Translations under genes and position numbers: made by a program
In this document: in pieces, positions 9,241 through 18,640 of the stretch
Layout: every line of letters starts with the position of its first letter
Position numbering within the stretch: the stretch's first letter is position 1
Notes under the pieces: generated by a model
The model's input: only the letters and a program-made list of their open reading frames with translations
What the model was told of the DNA's origin: nothing
The model's database searches: none
DNA from: Rhizobacter sp. Root404
Lineage (GTDB): Bacteria > Pseudomonadota > Gammaproteobacteria > Burkholderiales > Burkholderiaceae_C
DNA length: 64,000 nucleotides
NCBI RefSeq assembly: GCF_001425865.1
Contig: NZ_LMDS01000004.1
Coordinates: 1,741,355-1,805,354, forward strand
Direction of reading: 5' to 3'

Positions 9241-10188
9241 ATGACGATCACCGCCGACGACATCACCGCCGCCGCCGCCCGCATCGCGCCGCACGTGCGC
9301 GAGACGCCCCTGTGGCGCCTGCCCAGCAGCGCCTTCGGCCTGCCGGCGGACGCGCCACCCTTCGAGGTGCTGCTCAAGCTGGAGCACCTGCAGCGCTCGG
9401 GCAGCTTCAAGGCGCGCGGCATGTTCAACCGCCTGCTGTCGAACCCGATCCCCGCGGCCGGCGTGATCGCGGCGTCGGGCGGCAACGCCGGCATCGCGAC
9501 CGCGGTGGCGGCGCAGGCGCTAGGCGTGCGCGCCGAAGTGTTCGTGCCGAGCGTGATCTCGGCCGCCAAGCGGGCGCGGCTCGAGGCGCTCGGGGCCACG
9601 GTCGTGATCGCCGGCGATGTCTACGCCGAGGCGGCCGAGGCCTGCGTCGCGCGGCAGCGCGAGACCGGCGCGCTGATGACCCACGCCTACGACCAGCCCG
9701 AGGTCGTGGCCGGCGCCGGCACGCTGGCGCGCGAGCTCGAGACGCAGGCCGGCGGCGCGCCCGACGCGGTGCTGGTCAGCGTCGGCGGCGGCGGGCTGGT
9801 CGCGGGGATCGCGGCGTGGTGCGCGGGCCGCAGCCGCGTCATCGCGCTCGAGCCCGAACTCGCGCCGACGCTGTTCCGCGCTCGCGCCGCCGGCAGGCCG
9901 GTCGACGTGGAGGTCGGTGGCATCGCAGCCGATTCGCTCGGTGCGCGTCGCATCGGCAACATCGCCTGGGCGATCACGCAACAGCATGTCGCGCACGCCG
10001 AACTGCTCACCGACGCGGCGATCCGCGACGCGCAGCGCTTCCTGTGGACCGAGCTCAAGCTCGCGGTCGAGCCCGCCGCCGCGCTGCCGCTGGCGGCGCT
10101 GCGCAGCGGGCGGGTCCGGCCGGCCGCCGGCGAGCGCATCGCGCTGATCGTCTGCGGCGCCAACGTCGACCCCGCCACCTTGGGTTGA
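9241..10188 (+). CDS. Threonine/serine dehydratase-like PLP enzyme
   Basis: A 315-residue fold type II PLP enzyme. The Schiff-base lysine is K57 in SGSFKARG, the substrate loop is SGGNAG (79-84), and the phosphate-binding glycine loop is GGGG at 182-185. It lacks the C-terminal ACT domain of biosynthetic IlvA, so it fits catabolic threonine/serine dehydratase or serine racemase-like enzymes (TdcB size class). The start at 9241 (MTITADD) was preferred over an upstream in-frame ATG at 9190 because the extra residues are low-complexity and not family-like. It ends 4 bases before the epimerase-like gene, so the two are translationally close. Exact substrate is uncertain. Confidence 0.88.
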   Translation: MTITADDITAAAARIAPHVRETPLWRLPSSAFGLPADAPPFEVLLKLEHLQRSGSFKARGMFNRLLSNPIPAAGVIAASGGNAGIATAVAAQALGVRAEVFVPSVISAAKRARLEALGATVVIAGDVYAEAAEACVARQRETGALMTHAYDQPEVVAGAGTLARELETQAGGAPDAVLVSVGGGGLVAGIAAWCAGRSRVIALEPELAPTLFRARAAGRPVDVEVGGIAADSLGARRIGNIAWAITQQHVAHAELLTDAAIRDAQRFLWTELKLAVEPAAALPLAALRSGRVRPAAGERIALIVCGANVDPATLG

Positions 10189-10192
10189 CGCG

Positions 10193-11227
10193 ATGGACCT
10201 GCTCCTGATCGGCGGCGGCGTGTTCCTCGGCAGCGCGGTGCTCGACGCCGCGCTGCCGCGGGGCCACCGCGTCACCGTGTTCAACCGAGGCCGCGCGCGC
10301 AGCGCATGGCCGGAGGGCGTCGAGGTCATCACCGGCGACCGCGTCGCCGACCTGGGCCGGCTCGCGGGCCGACGCTGGGACGCCGTCATCGACACCTGCG
10401 GCTACGTGCCGGCCGACGTGCAGGCGAGCGCCGCGGCACTGAGGAACGCGTGCGATGCCTACCTGTTCGTCTCCAGCATCTCGGCCTACGCCGACACGAC
10501 CGAGCCGATGAGCGACGAGACGCAGCCGGTCGCCGCGTTCGACGCCATCGCGCCCGACGACTGCGACCTGCGCCACTATGGCCCGCAGAAGGCCGCCTGC
10601 GAGGCACAGGTGCTGCAGGCGTTCGGCCCGCGCGCGCTGATCGTGCGGCCGGGGCTGATCGTCGGCCCCGGCGATCGCAGCGGGCGCTTCTCGCACTGGG
10701 TCTGGCGCAGCGCCGAGGGCGGCGCGATGCTGGTGCCCGACGTGCCGCCGACGCAGGCACTGCAGTTCATCGACGTGCGCGATCTCGGCGCCTGGATGGT
10801 GCATCTGCTCGAGACCGGTGTGCGCGGCGCGGTGGACGGCAGCGGACCGGTCGGCGCCGCGCCGATCGATTGGCGCGACCTGATCGAGGCCTGCCGCGCT
10901 GAAGCCGCCGCGCACGGCCACGCGCCGGCCGACGCGGTGCCGGTCGACGAGGCCTTCCTGATGCAGCACGGCGTGCAGCCGTGGAGCGAACTGCCGCTGT
11001 GGCTGCCGTCGATCGACCCGGCCTACGCGGGCTTCAACCGCACGCTGACCCGCGCGGCGGGCACCGGACTGCGCACGCGCCCGTTGCGCGAGACCGTCGC
11101 CGCCGTGCTCGCCGAGGGCGTGCCGCCGGCCGACGACCGGCGCCGCGCCGGCAAGCTCACGCGCGAGCGCGAGGCCGACCTGCTGGCCGCGTGGGCGGCC
11201 GAACGAACCCGAGGAACAGCCCCATGA
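10193..11227 (+). CDS. NAD-dependent epimerase/dehydratase-like (SDR) protein
   Basis: A 344-residue extended/atypical SDR. It opens with the nucleotide-binding motif LLIGGGVFLGSAV (GGxxxxG variant), followed by FNRGRAR. The usual YxxxK is represented by HYGPQKAACEAQV, and the RPGLIVGPGDRSGRFSHWV block is typical of the family of isoflavone reductase or epimerase-like proteins. A reaction cannot be assigned. It is 4 bases downstream of the dehydratase gene and overlaps the DUF2164 gene by ATGA at 11224-11227, so all three are probably one transcription unit. Confidence 0.85.
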   Translation: MDLLLIGGGVFLGSAVLDAALPRGHRVTVFNRGRARSAWPEGVEVITGDRVADLGRLAGRRWDAVIDTCGYVPADVQASAAALRNACDAYLFVSSISAYADTTEPMSDETQPVAAFDAIAPDDCDLRHYGPQKAACEAQVLQAFGPRALIVRPGLIVGPGDRSGRFSHWVWRSAEGGAMLVPDVPPTQALQFIDVRDLGAWMVHLLETGVRGAVDGSGPVGAAPIDWRDLIEACRAEAAAHGHAPADAVPVDEAFLMQHGVQPWSELPLWLPSIDPAYAGFNRTLTRAAGTGLRTRPLRETVAAVLAEGVPPADDRRRAGKLTREREADLLAAWAAERTRGTAP

Positions 11228-11484
11228 CCATCGAACTCAGCAAGGACGCGCGCGCCACCGCGATCCTCTCGATCGAGCGCTACTACAAGGAAAACTTCGA
11301 CGAGAAGATCGGCAACATCCAGGCCGCCGCGCTGCTGCACTTCTTCCTCGAAGAGATCGCGCCCAGCGTCTACAACCAGGCCGTCGGTGCGGTGCAGGAG
11401 CGGCTGATCGCGCGCGTCACCGAGATCGACATCGAGTGCCACGAGGACGAGTTCGGCTACTGGGCGAAGCAGCGCAAGCGCTGA
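11224..11484 (+). CDS. DUF2164 family protein
   Basis: An 86-residue protein that matches the DUF2164 pattern: I-E-L-S-K-[DE] at the start, IERYYKENFDEKIGNIQAAALLHFFLEEIAPSVYNQAV in the middle. It is small, acidic and probably helical, with no signal peptide. Function unknown; members are common single-domain proteins in Proteobacteria. The ATG at 11224 overlaps the stop of the epimerase-like gene by four bases (ATGA), which supports the start and suggests coupled translation. The gene is too short to be recovered reliably by length alone but the family pattern is clear. Confidence 0.88.
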   Translation: MTIELSKDARATAILSIERYYKENFDEKIGNIQAAALLHFFLEEIAPSVYNQAVGAVQERLIARVTEIDIECHEDEFGYWAKQRKR

Positions 11485-11508
11485 GCCGCGCCGTGCGGCG
11501 AACGGGGG

Positions 11509-12135
11509 TCAGAAGCCGTTGTAGGCGATGCCGATGTACGGCTGCGAGTCGCCCTCGCTGCGGTTGTTGCCGACACGCAGGAACCACTTCGACGCGCCGA
11601 GCGCGATCCGCACGCCGGCATTCGTCGCCTGGTAGCCGCGCTCGTGGTAGCGGCTCAGCTCGAACGCCACCGGCCAGCCGGTCGGCGCGTACTGCGCGGT
11701 CGCGAGCCAGCTGCCGCGGAAGCTCGAGCCCTGCAGCAGCACGTAGTAGTCGCCGCCGATCGTCGGGCCGTACCACTCGGATTGCGCTCGGGCCGACAGG
11801 CGGGTCGCGTGCTCCGGGTTGGCCACGTCGCGGCTGCGGAATTCGTTGACGCCGGCACCCAGGCCGACGATCCAGTGGTGCACCTCGCCGGCGACGTGCC
11901 AGCGGTAGGTGGCGCCAACCGCGGCGGCGTGGCCGGTGTCCCAGCGCGCGTAGGTGGCGGACAGCAGCGCCGCCGGCGTCTCGGCCGTGCTGCTGCCGAG
12001 TGCGTGGACCAGCACCGCGGTGGTGGCGCTGGACGAGGTGTCGAGTTGCGCGTACTCGATCGCCTGCGCGTGCGCGGCGCCGAGCAGCAGGCTCGCCGCG
12101 ACGAGCGCGGCGCGGGGGCTTGAAGGAATCGACAC
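11509..12135 (-). CDS. Small outer-membrane beta-barrel-like protein next to bcsA
   Basis: A 208-residue protein starting at GTG 12135, chosen because GGAG lies 8 bases upstream; the longer frame from 12210 would overlap bcsA and spoil the signal peptide. Residues 1-25 are a signal peptide ending HAQA. The mature part is a series of alternating strands (LLSATYARWDTGHAAAVGATYRW, WYGPTIGGDYYVLLQG, PYIGIAYNGF) and ends in a C-terminal phenylalanine, the usual outer-membrane insertion signal. It lies 52 bases after bcsA on the same strand, so it may be part of polysaccharide export or modification. I do not recognise a named family; it is not BcsC-like in size. Confidence 0.7.
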   Translation of the reverse strand: MSIPSSPRAALVAASLLLGAAHAQAIEYAQLDTSSSATTAVLVHALGSSTAETPAALLSATYARWDTGHAAAVGATYRWHVAGEVHHWIVGLGAGVNEFRSRDVANPEHATRLSARAQSEWYGPTIGGDYYVLLQGSSFRGSWLATAQYAPTGWPVAFELSRYHERGYQATNAGVRIALGASKWFLRVGNNRSEGDSQPYIGIAYNGF

Positions 12136-12187
12136 GGTCGGTGCTCCGGAAACGGCGGGCGCCGCAGGCGCCGCGCGGGTGGTCGTG

Positions 12188-14455
12188 CTAGTAGGTGGAA
12201 GGCTGTGCATCGCGGCGGCGCACGAGGTCGCCGCGTTCGAGCGACTCGGACAGCGAAGAGGCCACGGCCGGCGCCAGCTCGGTGCTGCTGACGATGCGAT
12301 AGGCGTACACCGCGACGTCGCTGCCGCCCGGCCCGGTCAGCGCCAGCGGCGCGAGGCGGACCGCGCGGGCCGGTGCGTCGATGCGGCGGCTCACGTCGAG
12401 GATCAGGTCGCGTTGCTCGGGCAACGCGTGGTGGCTGACGATGTAGGCCTCGCCGCCGGTGCTGCCTTCGGCGGACAGAAGCACCGGCTCGGCCGGGCCG
12501 TCGCGTTCGACCCGCACCAGGCCGGCGTTCCAGCGCACCTGGACCAGCGGGTTCGGCCCCGGGCCGGGCACCCGGCCCGGCAGCATCCGGCTCATCGGCG
12601 TGTGGACCTGGTCGGTGTAGCCGTTCAGCACCCATTGCAGGTCGGAGCCGAACAGGAAGCCTTCGAGCCGGTCGCGGCCCTCGGCGCTGGTCGAGAAGTG
12701 CAGGCCGAGCGCCTTCAGGCCCGGCTCGCCGCCCGCCATCGGCACGGCGCCGCGCACCTCGCCCCAGAACGCGACCGGGCCCTCCGGCACCGTGAGGTGG
12801 CCGGTCAGCGCATCGCCGACCGCGAGCGTGACCGGCAGGCGGCCGTAAAAGCGCAGGCCGTTTTCCGACACGTCGTCGACGGTGCCGCGCACGCGCGTGC
12901 CGTCCGCCATCACGAGCTCGGCCGGCACGGCGACTGGGAACCGGTACTGCGTGCGGCGGTTGCGTTGCGTGATCGTGGTGAACGCGATCACGCCGATCGC
13001 CAGTGCGCTGTTGACGATCGCCCAGAACATGCTCGCGACGACCGCGCCGACCGGCAGGTTCGGCGCGACGAGCCAGACGATGCCGCCGACGGCGATCGCC
13101 AGCGCGTTCAGTGCCAGCACCGACCACTGCGGGAAGGTCAGCCGCATCGCGGCGCGCGCCGCCGGCATGCCCTTGGCGGTGACGCGGAACTTCATCGGCG
13201 GCACGATCCAGGCCAGCGTGGCCCAGGCGAACGCCGCGAAGCGCGCCATGTTGTATTGCTCGATGAACAGGCTGCGCCCGTAGCCGCGCGCCACTTCCTC
13301 GAAGACCCAGAACGTCAGCAGGCAGAACGGCGCGAAGTGGATCAGGAAGTCGGTCATGCTGGCGCGCATCGGCAGCACGCCCGAGAGCAGCACCAGCACC
13401 GGCGCGAAGTAGAAGATCGCCTTCTGCCAGCCGTCGAAATAGGTCAGCACCGACGCGAAGTAGTTCAGGCGCTGCGCCAGGCTCAGGCCACGGTGCGTCA
13501 GGATGCCTTCCTTGCGCCAGACGTGCATCGCGCCCTGCCCCCAGCGCACGCGCTGCGCGAGGAACGGCTGGATCGACTCCGGCGCGAGGCCGAACGCCAG
13601 CGGCTCGGCGTGGTAGACCGACTGGTGGCCCTTGGCGTGGATGCGCATCGAGGTGTGCAGGTCCTCGGTGACGGTGCCGGTCGCGAAGCCGCCGATGTCC
13701 TCCAGCGCGCTGCGGCGGATCACCGCGCAGCTGCCGCAGAAGAAGGCCGAGTTCCAGTAATCCTTGCCGCGCTGGATCACGCGGAAGAACAGCGACTGCT
13801 CGGTCCAGACCGTGCGCCCGGCGCCGCCGGGGCGGTGCTGGTACGAGTCGAGGTTGTAGAAGTCCTGCGGGGTCTGCACGAACGCGACCTTGCGGTTCTC
13901 GAAGTAGCCGAGCGTCTTGGCCAGGAAGTCCTGCCGCGGGGCGTGGTCGGCGTCGAAGATCGCGATCAGCTCGCCGCGGCTGTGCTTCAGCGCGTGGTTC
14001 AGGTTGCCGGCCTTGGCATGCTGGTTGTCGTCACGGGCCAGGTATTCGCAGCCGAGCTGCGCGGCCAGCGCCTTCATCTCGGGGCGCCGGCCGTCGTCGA
14101 GCAGCCAGGTGGTGTGCGGGTGGTCCATGCCGCGCGCCGCCAGCAGCGTCTTGCGCACCAGGTCGACCGATTCGTTGTAGGTGGGAACGAACACGTCCAC
14201 CGTCACGTCCAGCCGCGCCGGCGGCGCCTTGCGGTCGGTCAGCCGCCAGCACATGAACACGTGCAGCAGCGCGGTGGCGAAGCCGAACACCTCGGCACCG
14301 TAGATCAGCCCGGAAAAGACCGGGGCCTCGGGGTTGAGCGTGCCATAGCGCCAATGCAGGTACCAGACGCTCGCGACCACGAACGCAAGCACCAGCAGAC
14401 GGCGCGGCCACTCGAGCGGTGTGAACGGCACTTCATTCTGTTTCATGCCCGTCAT
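12188..14455 (-). CDS. bcsA: Cellulose synthase catalytic subunit
   Basis: A 755-residue inner-membrane family 2 glycosyltransferase that polymerises UDP-glucose. All synthase motifs are visible: D120-D121-G, DAD at 168-170, TED at 263-265, QRVRW at 301-305, and the gating-loop FRVTAK at 423-428. A C-terminal PilZ domain carries R501-x-x-x-R505 and DVSENG (528-533), so activity is probably switched on by cyclic di-GMP. Membrane helices flank the catalytic domain. The start is ATG 14455 (MTGMKQ) or ATG 14446; neither has a clear ribosome binding site. No bcsB, bcsC, bcsZ or diguanylate cyclase gene is within the window, only a small barrel-like gene downstream. Confidence 0.93.
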   Translation of the reverse strand: MTGMKQNEVPFTPLEWPRRLLVLAFVVASVWYLHWRYGTLNPEAPVFSGLIYGAEVFGFATALLHVFMCWRLTDRKAPPARLDVTVDVFVPTYNESVDLVRKTLLAARGMDHPHTTWLLDDGRRPEMKALAAQLGCEYLARDDNQHAKAGNLNHALKHSRGELIAIFDADHAPRQDFLAKTLGYFENRKVAFVQTPQDFYNLDSYQHRPGGAGRTVWTEQSLFFRVIQRGKDYWNSAFFCGSCAVIRRSALEDIGGFATGTVTEDLHTSMRIHAKGHQSVYHAEPLAFGLAPESIQPFLAQRVRWGQGAMHVWRKEGILTHRGLSLAQRLNYFASVLTYFDGWQKAIFYFAPVLVLLSGVLPMRASMTDFLIHFAPFCLLTFWVFEEVARGYGRSLFIEQYNMARFAAFAWATLAWIVPPMKFRVTAKGMPAARAAMRLTFPQWSVLALNALAIAVGGIVWLVAPNLPVGAVVASMFWAIVNSALAIGVIAFTTITQRNRRTQYRFPVAVPAELVMADGTRVRGTVDDVSENGLRFYGRLPVTLAVGDALTGHLTVPEGPVAFWGEVRGAVPMAGGEPGLKALGLHFSTSAEGRDRLEGFLFGSDLQWVLNGYTDQVHTPMSRMLPGRVPGPGPNPLVQVRWNAGLVRVERDGPAEPVLLSAEGSTGGEAYIVSHHALPEQRDLILDVSRRIDAPARAVRLAPLALTGPGGSDVAVYAYRIVSSTELAPAVASSLSESLERGDLVRRRDAQPSTY

Positions 14456-14559
14456 ATCGACTGAGTTAACAAACTCTTGACATTCACGAAAGGTCGGCAG
14501 GACGGCTGAAGCCCACATCCTGCGGCGATCCGTGACGCAATGCCGGCCCGCCTCACACA

Positions 14560-14573
14560 TTGATCTAGATCAA
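14560..14573. promoter_or_regulatory. FNR/ANR-type box, perfect match
   Basis: TTGATCTAGATCAA matches the FNR/ANR consensus TTGAT-N4-ATCAA in all ten defined positions and is fully palindromic. Its centre is about 97 bases upstream of the Aer-like chemoreceptor start (14663) and about 111 bases upstream of bcsA on the other side. It implies oxygen-dependent control of one or both genes. Confidence 0.8.
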
Positions 14574-14662
14574 ACCGGATGCATTCAGCGCGAAGTGGTG
14601 CGCCCGGATGGCCGATATGCCGTCTGTCCATCTCCAGCGACGCACAACGACAAGGACACCCG

Positions 14663-16207
14663 ATGCGCCTCAACGAACCCGTCACCCAGCGCGAATACGT
14701 CTTCCCCGACGACGCGACCCTGATGTCGAGCACCGACACCCGCGGCCGGATCACCTACGCCAATGCCGCGTTCTGCACCACCAGTGGCTTCACCCGTGAG
14801 CAGCTGCAGGGGCAGCCGCACAACATGGTCCGGCACCCGGACATGCCGCCGGAGGCGTTCGCCGACATGTGGGCATCGCTGAAGAGCGGCGAGCCGTGGG
14901 TCGCGCTGGTCAAGAACCGGCGCGCCAACGGCGACCACTATTGGGTGCAGGCGAATGCGACACCGGTCGTGCGCGGCGGGCGCCAGGCCGGCTACTTGTC
15001 GGTGCGCACCAAGCCCACGGCCGCCGAGGTGGCCGGGGCCGAGGCGCTGTACCGCGACTTCCGCACCGGCGCGGCGGGCAGCCGCCGCTTCCACAAGGGC
15101 CTGATCGTGCGCACCGGACTGCTGGGCTGGACCTCGGCGCTGCAGACGATGCCGGTGCGCTGGCGGCTGCGCAGCGGCTTGCTGGTCCTTGCGCCGTCCC
15201 TCATCGGACTGGGTTGGGGGCTCGGCCTGGGCGGCTCGTCGCTCGCGATGTTCGCCGGCGCGACGGCCGCGCTGACGCTGGCCGCGGGCTGGTGGTTCGA
15301 GGCCCAGATCGCGCGCCCGCTCGAATCCATGTGCCGGGAAGCGCTCAGCGTGGCGTCGGGCGCGACCCAGAGAGTCACCGCGCTGAACCGGGTCGACGAG
15401 ATCGGCATGACGATGCGCTCGATCGGGCAGCTGGGGCTGATGTTCCGCTGGCTGATCGACGACGTGAGCGAACAGGTCATCACCGTGCAATCGGCCAGCA
15501 GCGAGATCGCGCAAGGCAACAACGACCTGGCGTCGCGCACCGAGCAGGCGGCATCGAGCGTGCAGGAGTCGGCCTCGGCGATGACGCAGATGACGGCCAC
15601 GGTGCAGAGCACCGCCGACACCGCCTCCAAGGCCAACGAACTGTCGGCCTCGGCCAGCGGCGCCGCCGCGAAGGGCGGCCAGGCGGTGGCCGAGGTCGTG
15701 CAGACGATGCAGGACATCACCCAGAGCTCGAAGCGGATCGGCGACATCATCGGCGTGATCGACGGCATCGCGTTCCAGACCAACATCCTGGCGCTCAATG
15801 CCGCCGTGGAAGCGGCCCGCGCCGGCGAGCAGGGCCGCGGCTTCGCGGTGGTGGCCGCCGAGGTCCGGGCGCTCGCGCAGCGCAGCGCGACCGCGGCGCG
15901 CGAGATCAAGGAACTGATCGCGACCAGCGTGCAGAAGGTCGAGTCCGGCAGCGCGATGGTCGATCACGCGGGCCGCACGATGGGCACCATCGTCGATGAG
16001 GTCAAGCGGGTCTCGCAGATGATCGCCGAGATCAGCGCCGCGACGATCGAGCAGAGCACCGGCATCACGCAGGTCGGCCAGGCGATGGGGCACCTGGACG
16101 AGATCACGCAGCAGAACGCCGCGCTGGTCGAGCAGAGCGCCGCCGCATCGGAAAGCCTGCGGCTGCAGGCGGTGCGGCTGGTCGAGGCGGTCAGCGTGTT
16201 CCGCTGA
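14663..16207 (+). CDS. PAS-domain methyl-accepting chemotaxis protein (Aer-like)
   Basis: A 514-residue chemoreceptor. Residues 10-130 form a PAS domain with the Aer-type segment [31 protein letters not shown], which in Aer binds FAD and reads redox state. Two short hydrophobic segments around 172-212 form a membrane anchor with almost no periplasmic loop, as in Aer. The signalling hairpin is [44 protein letters not shown], at about 366-409, and binds CheA/CheW. ATG 14663 has AAGGA about 7 bases upstream. It follows a perfect FNR box, which fits an aerotaxis or energy-taxis receptor made at low oxygen. It is convergent with the livF gene, 12 bases apart. Confidence 0.92.
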   Translation: MRLNEPVTQREYVFPDDATLMSSTDTRGRITYANAAFCTTSGFTREQLQGQPHNMVRHPDMPPEAFADMWASLKSGEPWVALVKNRRANGDHYWVQANATPVVRGGRQAGYLSVRTKPTAAEVAGAEALYRDFRTGAAGSRRFHKGLIVRTGLLGWTSALQTMPVRWRLRSGLLVLAPSLIGLGWGLGLGGSSLAMFAGATAALTLAAGWWFEAQIARPLESMCREALSVASGATQRVTALNRVDEIGMTMRSIGQLGLMFRWLIDDVSEQVITVQSASSEIAQGNNDLASRTEQAASSVQESASAMTQMTATVQSTADTASKANELSASASGAAAKGGQAVAEVVQTMQDITQSSKRIGDIIGVIDGIAFQTNILALNAAVEAARAGEQGRGFAVVAAEVRALAQRSATAAREIKELIATSVQKVESGSAMVDHAGRTMGTIVDEVKRVSQMIAEISAATIEQSTGITQVGQAMGHLDEITQQNAALVEQSAAASESLRLQAVRLVEAVSVFR

Positions 16208-16219
16208 GCCTCGGGCCGC

Positions 16220-16927
16220 TCAATGCCGCGCGACCGCGAGCCAGCGGTCGAGCTGCTCGCGGTCTTCGAGCAGCGCGGCGCTGGCGCCTTCGTGCACCAC
16301 GCTGCCGCGGTCCAGCACCACGGCGCGTTGCGTGATCGGCAGGATCATCCGCGGGTTCTGCTCGACGATGATCGCGCTCATGCCCTCGTCGCGCACCACC
16401 CGTGCGATCGAGCGCAGCAACTCCTCGACGATGATCGGCGCCAGGCCCTCCAGCGGCTCGTCGAGCAGCAGCAGCTTCGGGTTCAGCACCAGCGCCCGCG
16501 CGACCGCGAGCATCTGCTGCTCGCCGCCCGAGAGCTGGTTGCCCATGTTGGACTTCCGCTCGGCCAGGCGCGGGAACATCTCGTAGGCGCGCGCCACCGT
16601 CCACGGCCCGGGGCGCGCGACGGCGCTGAGGTTCTCGTCGACCGTCAGCGACTTGAAGATGTTGCGCTCTTGCGGCACCCAGCCGATGCCGGCCGCGGCG
16701 CGCTGGTGCGGCGCGAGCGCGGTCAGGTCCTGGCCGGCCAGCACGATGCGGCCGGCGTGGCGGCGCGTCACGCCGACCAGCGTGTTCAGCAGCGTGGTCT
16801 TGCCGGTGCCGTTGCGGCCCAGCAGCGCCAGCGATTCGCCCTGCGGCAGCACGAGGTCGATGCCCTGCACGACCACCGCCTCGCCGTAGCCGGATCGGAG
16901 CCCTTCGATCTTCAGCAGCTCAGCCAT
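16220..16927 (-). CDS. livF: Branched-chain-type ABC transporter ATP-binding protein, LivF type
   Basis: A 235-residue ATPase. Walker A is GRNGTGKT (about 37-44), the signature is LSGGEQQ, and Walker B is LLLLDEPLEGLAP. The size and the E-G-L-A-P-x-I tail of Walker B are those of LivF. It is the last gene of the run vanA-gntR-vanB-livK-livH-livM-livG-livF and overlaps livG by 8 bases. It energises import of the compound captured by the binding protein at 19533. Given the two oxygenase genes in the same operon, the substrate is probably an aromatic acid rather than leucine; that is inference from context. Confidence 0.93.
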   Translation of the reverse strand: MAELLKIEGLRSGYGEAVVVQGIDLVLPQGESLALLGRNGTGKTTLLNTLVGVTRRHAGRIVLAGQDLTALAPHQRAAAGIGWVPQERNIFKSLTVDENLSAVARPGPWTVARAYEMFPRLAERKSNMGNQLSGGEQQMLAVARALVLNPKLLLLDEPLEGLAPIIVEELLRSIARVVRDEGMSAIIVEQNPRMILPITQRAVVLDRGSVVHEGASAALLEDREQLDRWLAVARH

Positions 16928-17675
16928 GGACGGCCTCGCCGAGGTAGACGGCCTTGACCCGCGGGTCGTTCGAGATCGACTGCACGTCGCCCTCGGCGAA
17001 CACTGCGCCGTTGACCAGCACCGTCACGCTCTTCGCGAAGTTGAAGACCAGGTCCATGTCGTGCTCGATCAGCAGCACCGAGACCTCGGCCGGCAGCGCG
17101 TTGATGATCTCGAAGATCTCCTGCCGCTCGCCCTCGGGCACGCCGGCGACCGGCTCGTCGAGCAACAGCACGCGCGGCGCGCAGGCCAGCGCGGTCGCGA
17201 TCTCGAGCAGCCGGCGCTTGCCGTAGGCGAGGTGCTGCACGGGTTGGTCGGCGACGTCGTCGAGGTGGAACTGGCGCAGCAGCGTGTCGCACACAGGCGC
17301 CACCCGCGGGTCGGCCCCCAGCCTGCGCCACCACCGCCCGCCGATGCCGAGCTGCGCCGAGACACTCAGCGCCAGCGACTGCAGCGGCGTCAACGCATTG
17401 AACAGCTGGTTGATCTGGAAGGTGCGCACGATGCCGCGGCGCACGCGCTGGTGCGGCGCGAGGCGGGTGATGTCGACGCCGTCGAGCCAGATCGAACCGG
17501 CGGTCGGCTCGAGCACGCCGGTCAGCAGGTTGATCAGCGTGGTCTTGCCGGCGCCGTTCGGGCCGATCAGCGCGCGTCGGGCGCCTTTCTCGACCTGGAT
17601 CGAGACCTCGTTGGTCGGCGTGATGCCGCCGAAGCGCTTCAGCAAGCCGCGGGTTTCCAGGACGATGTCGTTCAT
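16920..17675 (-). CDS. livG: Branched-chain-type ABC transporter ATP-binding protein, LivG type
   Basis: A 251-residue ATPase with Walker A GPNGAGKT, the LivG-type RTFQINQLF Q-loop region and Walker B VLLLDEPVAGVPEGE. The signature loop reads LAYGKRRLLEIA in place of LSGGQ, which is usual for LivG proteins of aromatic and amide importers. The ATG at 17675 overlaps the livM stop by ATGA; an upstream ATG at 17690 would give a less likely overlap. Paired with LivF as the two ATPases of one importer. Confidence 0.93.
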   Translation of the reverse strand: MNDIVLETRGLLKRFGGITPTNEVSIQVEKGARRALIGPNGAGKTTLINLLTGVLEPTAGSIWLDGVDITRLAPHQRVRRGIVRTFQINQLFNALTPLQSLALSVSAQLGIGGRWWRRLGADPRVAPVCDTLLRQFHLDDVADQPVQHLAYGKRRLLEIATALACAPRVLLLDEPVAGVPEGERQEIFEIINALPAEVSVLLIEHDMDLVFNFAKSVTVLVNGAVFAEGDVQSISNDPRVKAVYLGEAVHG

Positions 17676-18640
17676 GAGCGCTTGAACCATCGATGGGGCC
17701 GCGTCAGCTTCTCGCGCCCGACCAGCACCAGCACGACCAGGAACACGCCGAGCCAGAAGTTCCAGTACTGCGGCGTCCAGGCCGCCACCAGGTCGTGCAG
17801 CAGCTTGAAGACGATCGCGCCGAAGATGCCGCCGTACAGATAGCCGGTGCCGCCAATCACCAGCACCAGCAGCACCTCGGCGCTGCGGTGGAAGTCGAAC
17901 ACGTCGAGCGACGCGAAGCCGCTGGTCTGCGCCAGCAGCGCGCCGGCCGCGCCGGCCATGCCGGCAGCGATCGTGTAGACCGCGACCAGCCGCGCGTTCA
18001 CCGACAACCCGATGCTCGCCGCGCGCAGCCGGTTGTCGCGCAACGCCTGCAGCGAATAGCCGAACGGCGAGTGCACCAGCCGGCGGCCGATGAACAGGCA
18101 TGCGATCAGCACGAACAGCGTGTAGCCATACGCGGTGCGGCCGTAGAGGTCGAACTCGAAGCGGCCGAACGGCGTCAGCAGCGGGCCCATCACGACGCCC
18201 TGCAGTCCGTCGGCCCCGCCGGTCAGCCAGTCGAGCTTGTTGGCGAGTTCGTAGAGGATCGCCGCGACGCCGAGCGTGACCATCAGCCGCGTCAGGTCCG
18301 AGCCGCGCAGGATCAGCAGGCTGCAGACCGCGCCGAGCGCCGCCGTCGCGCCGATCGACACCGCCATGCCGACCCACGGGTCCGGCATCACCAGTTTCGC
18401 GAACAGCGCCGCGGCGTAGGCGCCGAAGCCGAAGAACGCCGCGTGCCCGAGCGAGACGATGCCGGCGTAGCCGAGGATCAGGTCGAGCGAGACCGCGAAC
18501 AGCGCCAGGATCGCGATCTCGTTCAGCAGCAGTGCGTGCGACGGCAGCAGCGCCCACGAGGCGAGCAGCGCGAGCAGCAGCGCGCCTTCCCACCAGCGCC
18601 AGCGGGCGGCGCGCGCGAGACCCGCCGCGGCGGCGCTCAC
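17672..18640 (-). CDS. livM: Branched-chain-type ABC transporter permease, LivM type
   Basis: A 322-residue polytopic membrane protein with about eight to ten hydrophobic segments. The conserved block GYAGIVSLGHAAFFGFGAYAAALFA and the cytoplasmic EAA-like segment SLQALRDNRLRAASIGLSV are diagnostic of LivM. The start is GTG 18640, overlapping the livH stop as GTGA; the longer frame upstream is a shadow of livH. It forms the translocation channel with LivH in the inner membrane. Confidence 0.93.
   Translation of the reverse strand: MSAAAAGLARAARWRWWEGALLLALLASWALLPSHALLLNEIAILALFAVSLDLILGYAGIVSLGHAAFFGFGAYAAALFAKLVMPDPWVGMAVSIGATAALGAVCSLLILRGSDLTRLMVTLGVAAILYELANKLDWLTGGADGLQGVVMGPLLTPFGRFEFDLYGRTAYGYTLFVLIACLFIGRRLVHSPFGYSLQALRDNRLRAASIGLSVNARLVAVYTIAAGMAGAAGALLAQTSGFASLDVFDFHRSAEVLLVLVIGGTGYLYGGIFGAIVFKLLHDLVAAWTPQYWNFWLGVFLVVLVLVGREKLTRPHRWFKRS

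Noticed and set aside
11954..14464. 836-codon plus-strand open frame opposite bcsA
   Set aside because: Shadow frame; BcsA on the other strand has every catalytic motif.
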